Shown here: one piece after another, positions 1 to 5,430 of the stretch
Numbering within the stretch: position 1 is the first letter of the stretch
How the letters are laid out: the number at the start of each line of letters is the position of its first letter
Source: Candidatus Aminicenantes bacterium RBG_13_64_14
Lineage (GTDB): Bacteria > Acidobacteriota > Aminicenantia > Aminicenantales > Saccharicenantaceae
NCBI GenBank assembly: GCA_001773855.1
Contig: MEXZ01000127.1
Span: 1 to 5,430, forward strand
DNA: 5,430 nt
Direction: 5' to 3'
The notes under the pieces: model-generated
The model's database searches: none
What the model saw: the letters and a program-made list of their open reading frames with translations, nothing else
What the model was told of the DNA's origin: nothing
Program-made: the position numbers and the translations under genes

Positions 1-558
1 GACGGATACGGCGTCAACCGCCGGGTGATCGCCCGGAACTATTTCATGATCGTCGGGCCCGGGGACGACCCCGCCCGTGCCGCCGGCTCATCCTCGGCAG
101 CGGAAGCCCTCGGCCGCGTCAAGTCGAGCGGGGCTCCGTTCGTCAGCCGCGGCGATAACTCCGGTACGCACACGCGCGAACTCGACCTCTGGGCCCTGGC
201 CGGCGGAAAACCGGAAACCGCCTACCTCGAAACGGGCCAGGGCATGGCCGAAACCTTGCGCGTGGCCGCCGAAAGACGCGGCTACACACTGACCGATACC
301 GCAACGTTTTACGAGCTTCAGGGGCTCGCCGGGCTCAATCCCGTCTATGAAAACGCGCCCGAGCTCGAGAATATCTATTCCGTGATCGCCGTCGACCCCG
401 TCCATATCCCCTCGGCCCGCTACGGGGAGGCCATGGTCTTTATCGCCTTCCTCACCGCGCCGCGAGGACAGAAACTAATCGGGGAGTTCAAGGGCAAGAG
501 CGGACGGCCGCTGTTCGAACCGTTGGCCGGAACTTCCGGAGTAGACCTCATCAAATGA
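1..558 (+). CDS. tupA: Tungstate ABC transporter substrate-binding protein TupA, C-terminal part (5' end outside window)
   Basis: Periplasmic or lipid-anchored binding protein that captures tungstate and hands it to the TupBC importer. The frame is open from base 1, giving 185 residues, so the gene starts upstream; the GTG at 25 is an internal valine, not a start. The fragment opens with a GYGVNRR...NYFMIVGPGDDPA stretch matching the TupA consensus (VMYNDFVIVGP.DPA). It continues with the diagnostic SRGDNSGTHTRELDLW at fragment residues 49-64 (from base 145) and then YTLTDTATFYEL, a variant of the family's YTLTDRATY. The signal peptide and the N-terminal oxyanion-binding TTTS-type motif would lie upstream and cannot be checked. 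About 185 of the usual ~270 residues are present. The stop overlaps the tupB start as ATGA. ModA is less likely, because these motifs and the partner genes are Tup-like. Tungstate preference over molybdate is inferred from family membership. Confidence 0.92.
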   Translation, partial: DGYGVNRRVIARNYFMIVGPGDDPARAAGSSSAAEALGRVKSSGAPFVSRGDNSGTHTRELDLWALAGGKPETAYLETGQGMAETLRVAAERRGYTLTDTATFYELQGLAGLNPVYENAPELENIYSVIAVDPVHIPSARYGEAMVFIAFLTAPRGQKLIGEFKGKSGRPLFEPLAGTSGVDLIK

Positions 559-1205
559 TCTTCCGCGAACTCGCCCTGGCCATCTGGGTTTCTCTCAAGA
601 CGAGCGGGCTCGCGGCCCTCGTCGCCAGCGCCCTGGCCGTTCCGGCCGCGCTTTTCCTCGCCGGACGGGACTTCCGCGGCAAGCGGCTCGTGCTGCTCAT
701 CAATCAAACCTGGATGGCCGCCCCGACCGTCGTTATCGGCCTCCTCTTCTATTCGCTTCTCAGCCGAAGCGGCCCGTTGGGCGGCTTGGGCCTCCTCTAC
801 ACCCAGGCGGCCATGACCGTCGGCCAGATCTTCCTCATCCTGCCGCTCATCGTCGGCTTCTCCTACACCGCGCTGTGGCAGGTCGACAAGCGGGCACGCC
901 TGACCGCGCTGACCCTCGGCGCCAGCCGGCGCCAGGCCGGATGGGTCGTCCTCCGCGAAGCGAAGTACGCCTTGCTCATCGCCGTCCTGGCCGGGTTCGC
1001 CCGGGCGATCTCGGAAGTCGGGATCGCCATGATGCTCGGAGGGAACATCCGGAACGCCACCCGAAACATCACGACTTCGATCGCCCTCGAAACGGCCAAG
1101 GGCGAATTCCGGAACGGCGTCGTCCTGGGCGCGGTCCTTCTCGTCATCACCCTCGGCATCAACCTCCTCGTCCAAACCGGGCTCCGGGGCAGGGATAAAG
1201 AGTGA
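555..1205 (+). CDS. tupB: Tungstate ABC transporter permease TupB
   Basis: Inner-membrane channel subunit, 216 residues, a normal length for TupB. Hydrophobic segments lie near residues 17-37, 47-70, 86-108, 138-160 and 186-207, giving about five membrane spans. Family-specific stretches are visible: GLLFYSLLSRSGPLG (62-76) followed by LLYTQAAMTVGQ (80-91), and SEVGIAMMLGGNIRN (153-167) followed by IALETAKGEF (176-185). The cytoplasmic EAA-type coupling loop that contacts the ATPase is around residues 112-145, with the conserved glycine at 122 in ALTLGAS. The ATG at 555 overlaps the tupA stop (ATGA). A GGAG at 538-541 is 13 nt upstream, rather far, so translational coupling to tupA probably matters. 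One nucleotide separates it from tupC. The order binding protein, permease, ATPase and the motifs favour TupB over ModB. Confidence 0.94.
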   Translation: MIFRELALAIWVSLKTSGLAALVASALAVPAALFLAGRDFRGKRLVLLINQTWMAAPTVVIGLLFYSLLSRSGPLGGLGLLYTQAAMTVGQIFLILPLIVGFSYTALWQVDKRARLTALTLGASRRQAGWVVLREAKYALLIAVLAGFARAISEVGIAMMLGGNIRNATRNITTSIALETAKGEFRNGVVLGAVLLVITLGINLLVQTGLRGRDKE

Positions 1206-1206
1206 C

Positions 1207-2271
1207 ATGAACGAATTCGCCTATCGGCTCGAGGATATCCGTTACGCCTATCCCAGCCCGACCTCATCCTTCTCTCTCGAACTCGAGTCCCTCCGCGTCG
1301 GCCCCGGTGAGATCTTGGCCCTCGTCGGGCCGAACGGCGCCGGCAAGACGACGCTCCTGATGCTCCTCGCTTTTCTCGCCCGGCCCGGCCGGGGCCGGCT
1401 GGAATTCCGGGGCGGCGACCCCTGGGCGAACGAGGACAGCGTCGTCAGAGCCCGCCGGGCCGCGGTCCTGGTCACTCATCATCCCTACCTTTTCAAGGGG
1501 ACGGTCGCCGACAACTTGTCGTTCGGACTCAGGCTCAGGAATATCCCGGAGGCCGAGCGTCCGGAGCGGCTCCGTTCCGCGCTGGCCCTCGTCGAACTCG
1601 AGGGCTGGGAGAGAAAATCCGTTTCGGGACTGAGCGCGGGTCAGGCCCAGCGCGTGGCCCTGGCCCGGGCTCTGGCCCTCAGGCCCCAGGTCCTCCTCCT
1701 CGATGAGCCGACGGCCAACATCGACGCCGGTCTCGGCCTGCGGATGGAGGCGGTCCTCCGCGAGGTCAGCCGCGAATCGGGGACGACCGTCGTCTTTTCG
1801 ACCCACAACTTCTCCCAGGCCTCGCGCCTGGCCGACGCGATCCTCTATCTTTCGGAAGGCCGGCGCGTCGAGTTCAGCCACGAAAACTGTTTCAGCGGGA
1901 CGGCCGCGACCGACGGCCGGCAAAGCTGGATCGAGCCGCGGCCCGGCGTCAGGATCTGCTTTCCCGGAGAGACGCACGGTCATGTGACCTGCGTCATTAA
2001 CCCTGCGGATATCCGTTTGTTCGCCGCGGACGATACCGCGGCCCCCTCTCCCGGCCGGAACGTCTTCGGCGGCAGGGTCACCCGGATGGAGACGACGGAC
2101 GCGGCGATCGCCCTCGTCCGGGCGAGCGGCAGTTTGACGTTCCGTATCGCCCTGCCCGTCGCGGAACTCGAGGCCAAGGGCATTTCCCTTTCCCGGGACG
2201 TTCTGCTAAGATTTGAACCTGAATCCGTCGAGATCGTCGGGCCAAGAACGCCTGGAAATTCCCATGATTGA
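1207..2271 (+). CDS. tupC: Tungstate ABC transporter ATP-binding protein TupC with C-terminal TOBE/Mop-like domain
   Basis: Cytoplasmic ATPase powering the TupB channel, 354 residues. The nucleotide-binding domain spans about 1-235. It has Walker A GPNGAGKTT (41-49), signature LSAGQ (142-146), Walker B VLLLDEP (162-168), D-loop ANID (170-173) and switch histidine H200 in FSTHNFSQA. Two departures from the ABC consensus are visible. The Q-loop position holds histidine (H91, in VTHHPYLF, where VFQxPxLF is usual), and the signature reads LSAGQ rather than LSGGQ. Residues ~240-344 form a C-terminal domain. They include CVINPADIRL (262-271), and GRNVFGGRV (283-291) begins a TOBE/Mop-like fold running to about 344. 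Such domains bind oxyanion in ModC-type proteins, so feedback control of uptake is plausible but inferred. AAAGAG at 1197-1202 is a likely ribosome binding site. The stop overlaps the putative moeA ATG by 8 nt. Confidence 0.92.
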   Translation: MNEFAYRLEDIRYAYPSPTSSFSLELESLRVGPGEILALVGPNGAGKTTLLMLLAFLARPGRGRLEFRGGDPWANEDSVVRARRAAVLVTHHPYLFKGTVADNLSFGLRLRNIPEAERPERLRSALALVELEGWERKSVSGLSAGQAQRVALARALALRPQVLLLDEPTANIDAGLGLRMEAVLREVSRESGTTVVFSTHNFSQASRLADAILYLSEGRRVEFSHENCFSGTAATDGRQSWIEPRPGVRICFPGETHGHVTCVINPADIRLFAADDTAAPSPGRNVFGGRVTRMETTDAAIALVRASGSLTFRIALPVAELEAKGISLSRDVLLRFEPESVEIVGPRTPGNSHD

Positions 2272-3583
2272 TACGTTCGACGGCGCCAAAATCCGATCCT
2301 TGAATCGGAGCAAAAAGCGCCGCTCAGTACCAACCCCAAGCATACCCCGGGCTTTGGACCGGGGAGTCGAATGGGTTGGTTACGAAGAGGCCCGCGGCCT
2401 CGTCCTCTCCTCCGTCAAGACGCGCCAGCCCGAATCCGTCCCCCTGGCCGAGGCGCTGGGCAGAACCCTGGCCAGGGACATCAAAGCCCATGAAAATATC
2501 CCGCCATTCACCAAGGCGACCATGGACGGGTATGCCGTCAGGGCGGAGGACATCCGGGCGGCCCGAAAGGACGCGGCGGTCGAGCTCGAGGTCTTGGAGG
2601 ACCTGCCCGCGGGCCGTGTCTCCCGAAAATCCGTCGGCCGGGGACAGGCCGTCCGCATCATGACCGGGGCTCCCCTGCCTAAAGGCGCCGACGCCGTGGT
2701 CATGGTCGAGGATACGGAGAAATCCGGCAGCCGCGTCAAAGTCCGCCGCACGGTCCGGCCCGCCGACAATACCGGCCAAGCCGGCGAGGATCTCAAGAAA
2801 GGCGAACTCGTCCTCGAGCAGGGCGCCGTCATCGGGCCGGCCGAGACCGGACTGTTGGCCGCGGCGGGGCTCGCCCGCGTCCCGGTCGTCAGGCGCCCGA
2901 AGCTGGCCGTCATCGCCACGGGCGACGAGATCGTCGAGCCCGGCGAGAGAAAATCCGCCGGCCAGATCCGGAACTCCAACGGCCCCGCTCTCCTGGCCAT
3001 GGCCCTTCGGGCGGGGGCGGACGCGAAATATCTCGGCATCGCCCGGGACAGGAGCTCCTCGCTCCGCGCCAAGCTCGCCCGGGCGAAAGGGGCGGACATC
3101 CTGGTCCTTTCCGGGGGAGTCTCGGTCGGCGACTACGACCTTGTCAGGGACGAGCTCCGGACGGCCGGGGTCAAGCCCGTTTTCTGGCAGGTCCGGATCA
3201 AGCCGGGAAAGCCCGTCTTCTTCGGCCGGCGCGGAGGTCAGCTCGTTTTCGGACTGCCGGGCAACCCGACGAGCGCCATGGTCACGTTCCTCCTCTTCGT
3301 CCAGCCGGCCATCGAGCGCCTGCTCGGCCGGAAGAAGCCCGGGCCGAAGGGCGGACGGGCGGTCCTCGCGGAGGACGTCGTCCTCAAGCCGGGGCGGACG
3401 CAGTTCCTGCGCGGGGTCCTCGACGCCGAAGGGCCCGTCCTCACAGTCGCCCCTTATCCCGACCAGAAAAGCGGCGTCCTGCGGTCCATGGCCCGGAGCC
3501 GCGTTCTCATCGTCGTCCCGGCCGACGTTTCGCGTCTCGAAAAAGGCCGGGACGTCGAGATCCTGTACATAGACGGAGCATGA
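2264..3583 (+). CDS. moeA: Molybdopterin molybdenumtransferase MoeA (possibly tungsten-handling)
   Basis: Inserts molybdate or tungstate into adenylylated molybdopterin, the last step of basic cofactor synthesis. Numbered from ATG 2264 (439 residues; E. coli MoeA is 411), motifs in family order are PPFTKATMDGYAVR (80-93), MTGAPLP (133-139), AGEDLKKGE (173-181), ATGDEI (218-223), SGGVSVGDYD (283-292, MoCF-like domain), IKPGKP (312-317) and GLPGNPTSAM (330-339). A C-terminal domain IV follows to 439. The start is uncertain. ATG 2264 overlaps the tupC stop but has only a weak GGAA upstream, and it adds ~36 residues that MoeA proteins normally lack. These are basic (KKRR at 17-20) and have unusual codons. 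Homology starts near W37 (base 2372). In-frame alternatives are TTG 2300 and TTG 2354, neither with a clear ribosome binding site. The loop before GED reads DNTGQA, without the arginines of the usual NIRxRGED. Catalytic acidic residues are retained. Confidence 0.93.
   Translation: MIDTFDGAKIRSLNRSKKRRSVPTPSIPRALDRGVEWVGYEEARGLVLSSVKTRQPESVPLAEALGRTLARDIKAHENIPPFTKATMDGYAVRAEDIRAARKDAAVELEVLEDLPAGRVSRKSVGRGQAVRIMTGAPLPKGADAVVMVEDTEKSGSRVKVRRTVRPADNTGQAGEDLKKGELVLEQGAVIGPAETGLLAAAGLARVPVVRRPKLAVIATGDEIVEPGERKSAGQIRNSNGPALLAMALRAGADAKYLGIARDRSSSLRAKLARAKGADILVLSGGVSVGDYDLVRDELRTAGVKPVFWQVRIKPGKPVFFGRRGGQLVFGLPGNPTSAMVTFLLFVQPAIERLLGRKKPGPKGGRAVLAEDVVLKPGRTQFLRGVLDAEGPVLTVAPYPDQKSGVLRSMARSRVLIVVPADVSRLEKGRDVEILYIDGA
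2281..2383 (+). promoter_or_regulatory. Candidate structured RNA element at the tupC/moeA junction
   Basis: Two consecutive two-tier inverted repeats can be drawn. In the first, CGGCGC (2281-2286) pairs with GCGCCG (2317-2322). These enclose an A-rich internal loop and TCCGAT (2292-2297) paired with ATCGGA (2304-2309). In the second, GTACCAACCC (2327-2336) pairs with GGGTTGGTTAC (2373-2383), one T bulged. It encloses CCCCGG (2345-2350) paired with CCGGGG (2359-2364), whose 8-nt loop carries the in-frame TTG at 2354. The stretch 2264-2344 is about 51% GC, clearly below its neighbours. No T-run follows, so it is not an intrinsic terminator. A cofactor- or oxyanion-responsive leader controlling moeA is one reading. 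Coding sequence with chance pairings, or a small palindromic repeat, are the alternatives. I cannot match it to the published Moco RNA consensus by eye. Confidence 0.3.
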
Positions 3584-3586
3584 TCC

Positions 3587-4060
3587 ATGGCCAAGCTCAG
3601 CCACGTCGACCGCGAGGGAAAGGCCCGGATGGTGGATATCGGGGCCAAAGCTATAACCCGGCGCGAAGCCACCGCCTCGTCGTTCATCCGGCTCAGCCCG
3701 CAAACGCTCCGGCTCGTCAAGGCGAACAAGATCGCTAAGGGCGACGTCCTGAACACGGCCCGGCTGGCCGGCATCCAGGCGGCGAAGAGGGCCCACGAGC
3801 TCATCCCCCTCGCCCATCCCATCCCGCTGGAGAACGTGGCCGTCGAGCTGGAGGTCATGAAAACAGGCATCAAGGTCCGCTGCCGCGTCGCCGCCGAAGC
3901 GAAAACGGGCGCCGAGATGGAGGCCCTGACCGGCGCCGCCCTCGCCGCGCTCACGGTCTACGACATGGTCAAGGCGGTGGAGCGGGGGGCCGAGGTCGTC
4001 CGTCTGCGCCTCGACTACAAGAGCGGCGGGAAAAGCGGGGTCTTTCGGAGACCGACATGA
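3587..4060 (+). CDS. moaC: Cyclic pyranopterin monophosphate synthase MoaC
   Basis: Converts the MoaA product 3',8-cyclo-7,8-dihydro-GTP into cPMP in the cytoplasm. At 157 residues it has the usual MoaC length and covers the whole family profile: LSHVDREGKARMVDIG (4-19), KGDVLNTARLAGIQAAK (51-67), LIPLAHPIPL (72-81), TGAEMEALT (107-115), YDMVKA (125-130) and KSGGKSG (145-151). Residues matching the E. coli active site are present: K51, H77, E110, E112, D126 and K129. The usual PLCHP cysteine is alanine here (A76), and TGVEMEALT reads TGAEMEALT. A good GGAG at 3575-3578 lies 8 nt before the ATG, which begins 3 nt after the moeA stop. The stop overlaps the next ATG (ATGA). The order moeA-moaC-MOSC-moaA supports the assignment. 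Confidence 0.96.
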   Translation: MAKLSHVDREGKARMVDIGAKAITRREATASSFIRLSPQTLRLVKANKIAKGDVLNTARLAGIQAAKRAHELIPLAHPIPLENVAVELEVMKTGIKVRCRVAAEAKTGAEMEALTGAALAALTVYDMVKAVERGAEVVRLRLDYKSGGKSGVFRRPT

Positions 4061-4527
4061 AGGCGTCCGCCGCGGCGGGGGCCGGCACCATCGTCTCCGT
4101 CAACGCGAGCCGCAAGAAAGGGCAGGTCAAGACCCCCGTCCCGTCCGCCGAACTCGTGGCCGGCCAGGGCATCAAGGACGACGCCCATCGGGGCTTCGCC
4201 CATCGGCAGGTTTCCCTCCTGATGATCGAAGACATCGAGGAGCAGAGATCCCGTCTCGCGGCCGGGTCCTCCGTCCCGCTCGGACCTGGGGCTTTCGCCG
4301 AAAACCTGACCACGCGGGGAATCGACCTCGGCGCTCTCAGCATCGGCGACGAGCTTGTCGTCGGAGACGCGATCCGGATGCGGGTCAGTCAGATCGGTAA
4401 GGAATGCCACACCAAGTGCGCCGTCTTCCATCTCGCCGGCGACTGCATCATGCCCGTCCGGGGGATCTTCTGCGAGGTCTTGGCGGGCGGGACGGTCCGC
4501 GCCGGAGATGTCATTGAAAAACAGTAA
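4057..4527 (+). CDS. Stand-alone MOSC-domain protein
   Basis: A small protein of 156 residues that is essentially a single MOSC domain, the beta-rich fold of the C-terminal part of Moco sulfurase. Typical elements are VSVNASRKKGQVKTPVP (13-29), DDAHRGFAHRQVSLL (41-55), PGAFAENLTTRGIDL (77-91) and the cysteine-rich KECHTKCAVFHLAGDCIMP (115-133) followed by GIFCEVLAGG (136-145). Cysteines 117, 121, 130 and 139 lie in or near that segment; a conserved MOSC cysteine is thought to carry sulfur. There is no signal peptide, and no MogA/MoaB adenylyltransferase domain is fused, although such fusions occur in this family. GGAG at 4047-4050 sits 6 nt before the ATG, which overlaps the moaC stop. Its place inside the cofactor cluster points to sulfuration or carrying of the molybdenum/tungsten cofactor, but the exact substrate is unknown. 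It has no accepted gene symbol. Confidence 0.9.
   Translation: MKASAAAGAGTIVSVNASRKKGQVKTPVPSAELVAGQGIKDDAHRGFAHRQVSLLMIEDIEEQRSRLAAGSSVPLGPGAFAENLTTRGIDLGALSIGDELVVGDAIRMRVSQIGKECHTKCAVFHLAGDCIMPVRGIFCEVLAGGTVRAGDVIEKQ
4504..4507 (+). promoter_or_regulatory. Ribosome binding site bearing on the moaA start
   Basis: GGAG directly abuts the ATG at 4508, too close for normal initiation there, but lies 6 nt before the in-frame TTG at 4514. Either start gives nearly the same protein (two residues shorter from TTG). The site is inside the MOSC gene. Confidence 0.45.
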
Positions 4528-5430
4528 GGTCCTGCGCATCTCGGTCACCGACCGCTGCGACCTGCGCTGCGTCTACTGCATGCCCGAAACGGGGGTGTCC
4601 CTAGTGTCGATGGCGGACATGCTGACCTATGAGGAGATCTCCGCCGTGGCCCGCGCGGCCATGGCCCTGGGCGTCCGGCGCTTCCGGCTGACGGGCGGCG
4701 AGCCCCTGGCGCGGAGGGGCGTCCTCTCGCTCGTGGGTCTGCTCGCCCGGCTCGGAGCCGAGGACCTGGCCATGACGACCAACGGCCTGCGTCTGGTCGA
4801 ATTCGCGGCCGGGCTTAAAGCGGCCGGGCTCACGCGAGTGACGGTCAGCCTGGACACGCTCCGCCGGGACCGCTTCGAAACGATCACCCGGAGGACCGGT
4901 TTCGACCGCATCTTCGAGGGCCTCGACGCCGCCCGGGCGGCGGGACTCGTTCCGATCAAGGTCAACACCGTCGTCATCCGGGGCGTCAACGACGACGAGG
5001 TCCTCGACTTCGTCCGCTTCGCCGAGAAGGAGAACGTCGAGGTCCGTTTTATCGAGCTCATGCCGACGAGCGGACTCAGCCCGGAGTGTAAGGAGCTGGG
5101 GAGCTGGCGGCCGGCGCTCTTCGTCAAGGGAGAGGAGATCCGGGCCCGCGTGGCTGAAGCGTTCGGACCGCTCGAGCCGGTTCCGGACGCCGACGGAGTG
5201 GCGGACATCTATCTCGTCAAAGGGAAAACGCGCCTGGGATTCATCACGCCCGTCTCGGACCCCTTCTGCCGCGGCTGCGAGCGGCTTCGGCTCGGCCCGG
5301 AAGGGAGGCTGAAGGTCTGCCTCTTCGACCGGGGCGGAGTGGACGTCCGGAAAGCCCTGCGGGAGGGCAACGCCGGCCCCGTGGAGCTCGAGGCCATCTT
5401 GCGGGCGGCTTTCGAGACGAAGACGACCTG
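4508..5430 (+). CDS. moaA: GTP 3',8-cyclase MoaA, 3' end outside window
   Basis: Radical-SAM enzyme with two [4Fe-4S] clusters that rearranges GTP in the first step of molybdopterin synthesis. From ATG 4508 the frame is open to the window end, giving 307 residues. The N-terminal cluster motif is C17-x3-C21-x2-C24 in TDRCDLRCVYCMP. SAM-binding GGEP is at 63-66, preceded by RFRLT. The C-terminal cluster motif is C254-x2-C257-x13-C271 in FCRGCERLRLGPEGRLKVCLF. R10, R259 and R261 match the GTP-contacting arginines known from S. aureus MoaA. MoaA proteins are usually ~320-330 residues ending in a Gly-Gly tail, so perhaps 15-25 residues, including that tail, lie beyond the window. The N-terminus is short: only about seven residues precede VLRIS, and the common D-x-FGR lead-in is absent. 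The asparagine usual after the second C-terminal cysteine is glutamate (E258). It overlaps the MOSC gene by 20 nt. Confidence 0.95.
   Translation, partial: MSLKNSKVLRISVTDRCDLRCVYCMPETGVSLVSMADMLTYEEISAVARAAMALGVRRFRLTGGEPLARRGVLSLVGLLARLGAEDLAMTTNGLRLVEFAAGLKAAGLTRVTVSLDTLRRDRFETITRRTGFDRIFEGLDAARAAGLVPIKVNTVVIRGVNDDEVLDFVRFAEKENVEVRFIELMPTSGLSPECKELGSWRPALFVKGEEIRARVAEAFGPLEPVPDADGVADIYLVKGKTRLGFITPVSDPFCRGCERLRLGPEGRLKVCLFDRGGVDVRKALREGNAGPVELEAILRAAFETKTT

Noticed and set aside
420..1208. Antisense open frame (262 codons) opposite tupB
   Set aside because: Low-complexity acidic translation with no recognisable domain, lying fully over a well-supported permease gene.
2213..2263. Upstream TTG start for moeA at 2213
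   Set aside because: It would overlap tupC by 59 nt, has no ribosome binding site at good spacing, and adds residues with no MoeA homology.
1..2271. Transporter read as molybdate ModABC
   Set aside because: The binding-protein motifs (SRGDNSGTH, YTLTDTATF) and permease motifs (SRSGPLG, LGGNIRN) are Tup-type, not ModA/ModB-type.
2345..2364. CCCCGG/CCGGGG hairpin as an intrinsic terminator
   Set aside because: No run of T follows and it precedes the conserved moeA coding region directly, so termination here is unlikely.
2281..2383. tRNA or mobile-element end at the low-GC junction
   Set aside because: No cloverleaf with acceptor and T-arm can be drawn, and no transposase, terminal repeats or target duplication are visible nearby.
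2324..3817. Long antisense open frame (497 codons) across moeA and moaC
   Set aside because: It is a shadow frame: high GC and regular codon structure on the + strand keep the complement open. The translation is an arginine/aspartate/glycine-rich mix with no family motif, while the + strand carries unmistakable MoeA and MoaC.
4627..5397. Antisense open frames opposite moaA
   Set aside because: Serine/arginine-rich translations typical of complement frames; the + strand frame has the complete radical-SAM motifs.

Overview
The window is one uninterrupted, co-directional (+ strand) gene cluster of seven genes. It begins inside the first gene and ends inside the last. The order is tupA (3' part), tupB, tupC, moeA, moaC, a small MOSC-domain gene, and moaA (5' part). 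It joins an oxyanion ABC importer of the tungstate (Tup) type to enzymes that build the pterin cofactor carrying molybdenum or tungsten. Base composition is high GC (roughly two thirds by eye) with C/G-ending codons preferred. This fits a high-GC, probably anaerobic bacterium. An Acidobacteriota/Aminicenantes-like or Desulfobacterota-like source is my guess, and nothing in the window settles it.

Layout: 1-558 is the end of the periplasmic binding protein TupA; 555-1205 is the permease TupB; 1207-2271 is the ATPase TupC with a C-terminal TOBE/Mop-like domain. From 2264 comes moeA (metal insertion), then moaC at 3587 (cPMP formation), the MOSC protein at 4057, and moaA at 4508 (radical-SAM first step), still open at the window end. 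Junctions are tight: ATGA overlaps at tupA/tupB and moaC/MOSC, a 1-nt gap at tupB/tupC, 8-nt overlap at tupC/moeA, 3-nt gap at moeA/moaC, and 20-nt overlap at MOSC/moaA. This strongly suggests a single translationally coupled operon. No terminator or internal promoter is convincing, and no stretch over 300 bases lacks a gene.

Together the genes would import tungstate (TupABC), make cPMP from GTP (MoaA, MoaC) and insert the metal into molybdopterin (MoeA). The MOSC protein may act on sulfur or cofactor handling. MoaD, MoaE, MogA/MoaB and MobA are not in the window and must lie elsewhere. The pairing suggests a cofactor supply for tungsto-enzymes.

The least explained stretch is about 100 nt at the tupC/moeA junction (2272-2383). 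It is lower in GC and has codon usage unlike its surroundings. It contains two consecutive two-tier inverted repeats and coincides with an apparent non-conserved N-terminal extension of MoeA. It may be a structured regulatory leader rather than coding sequence.
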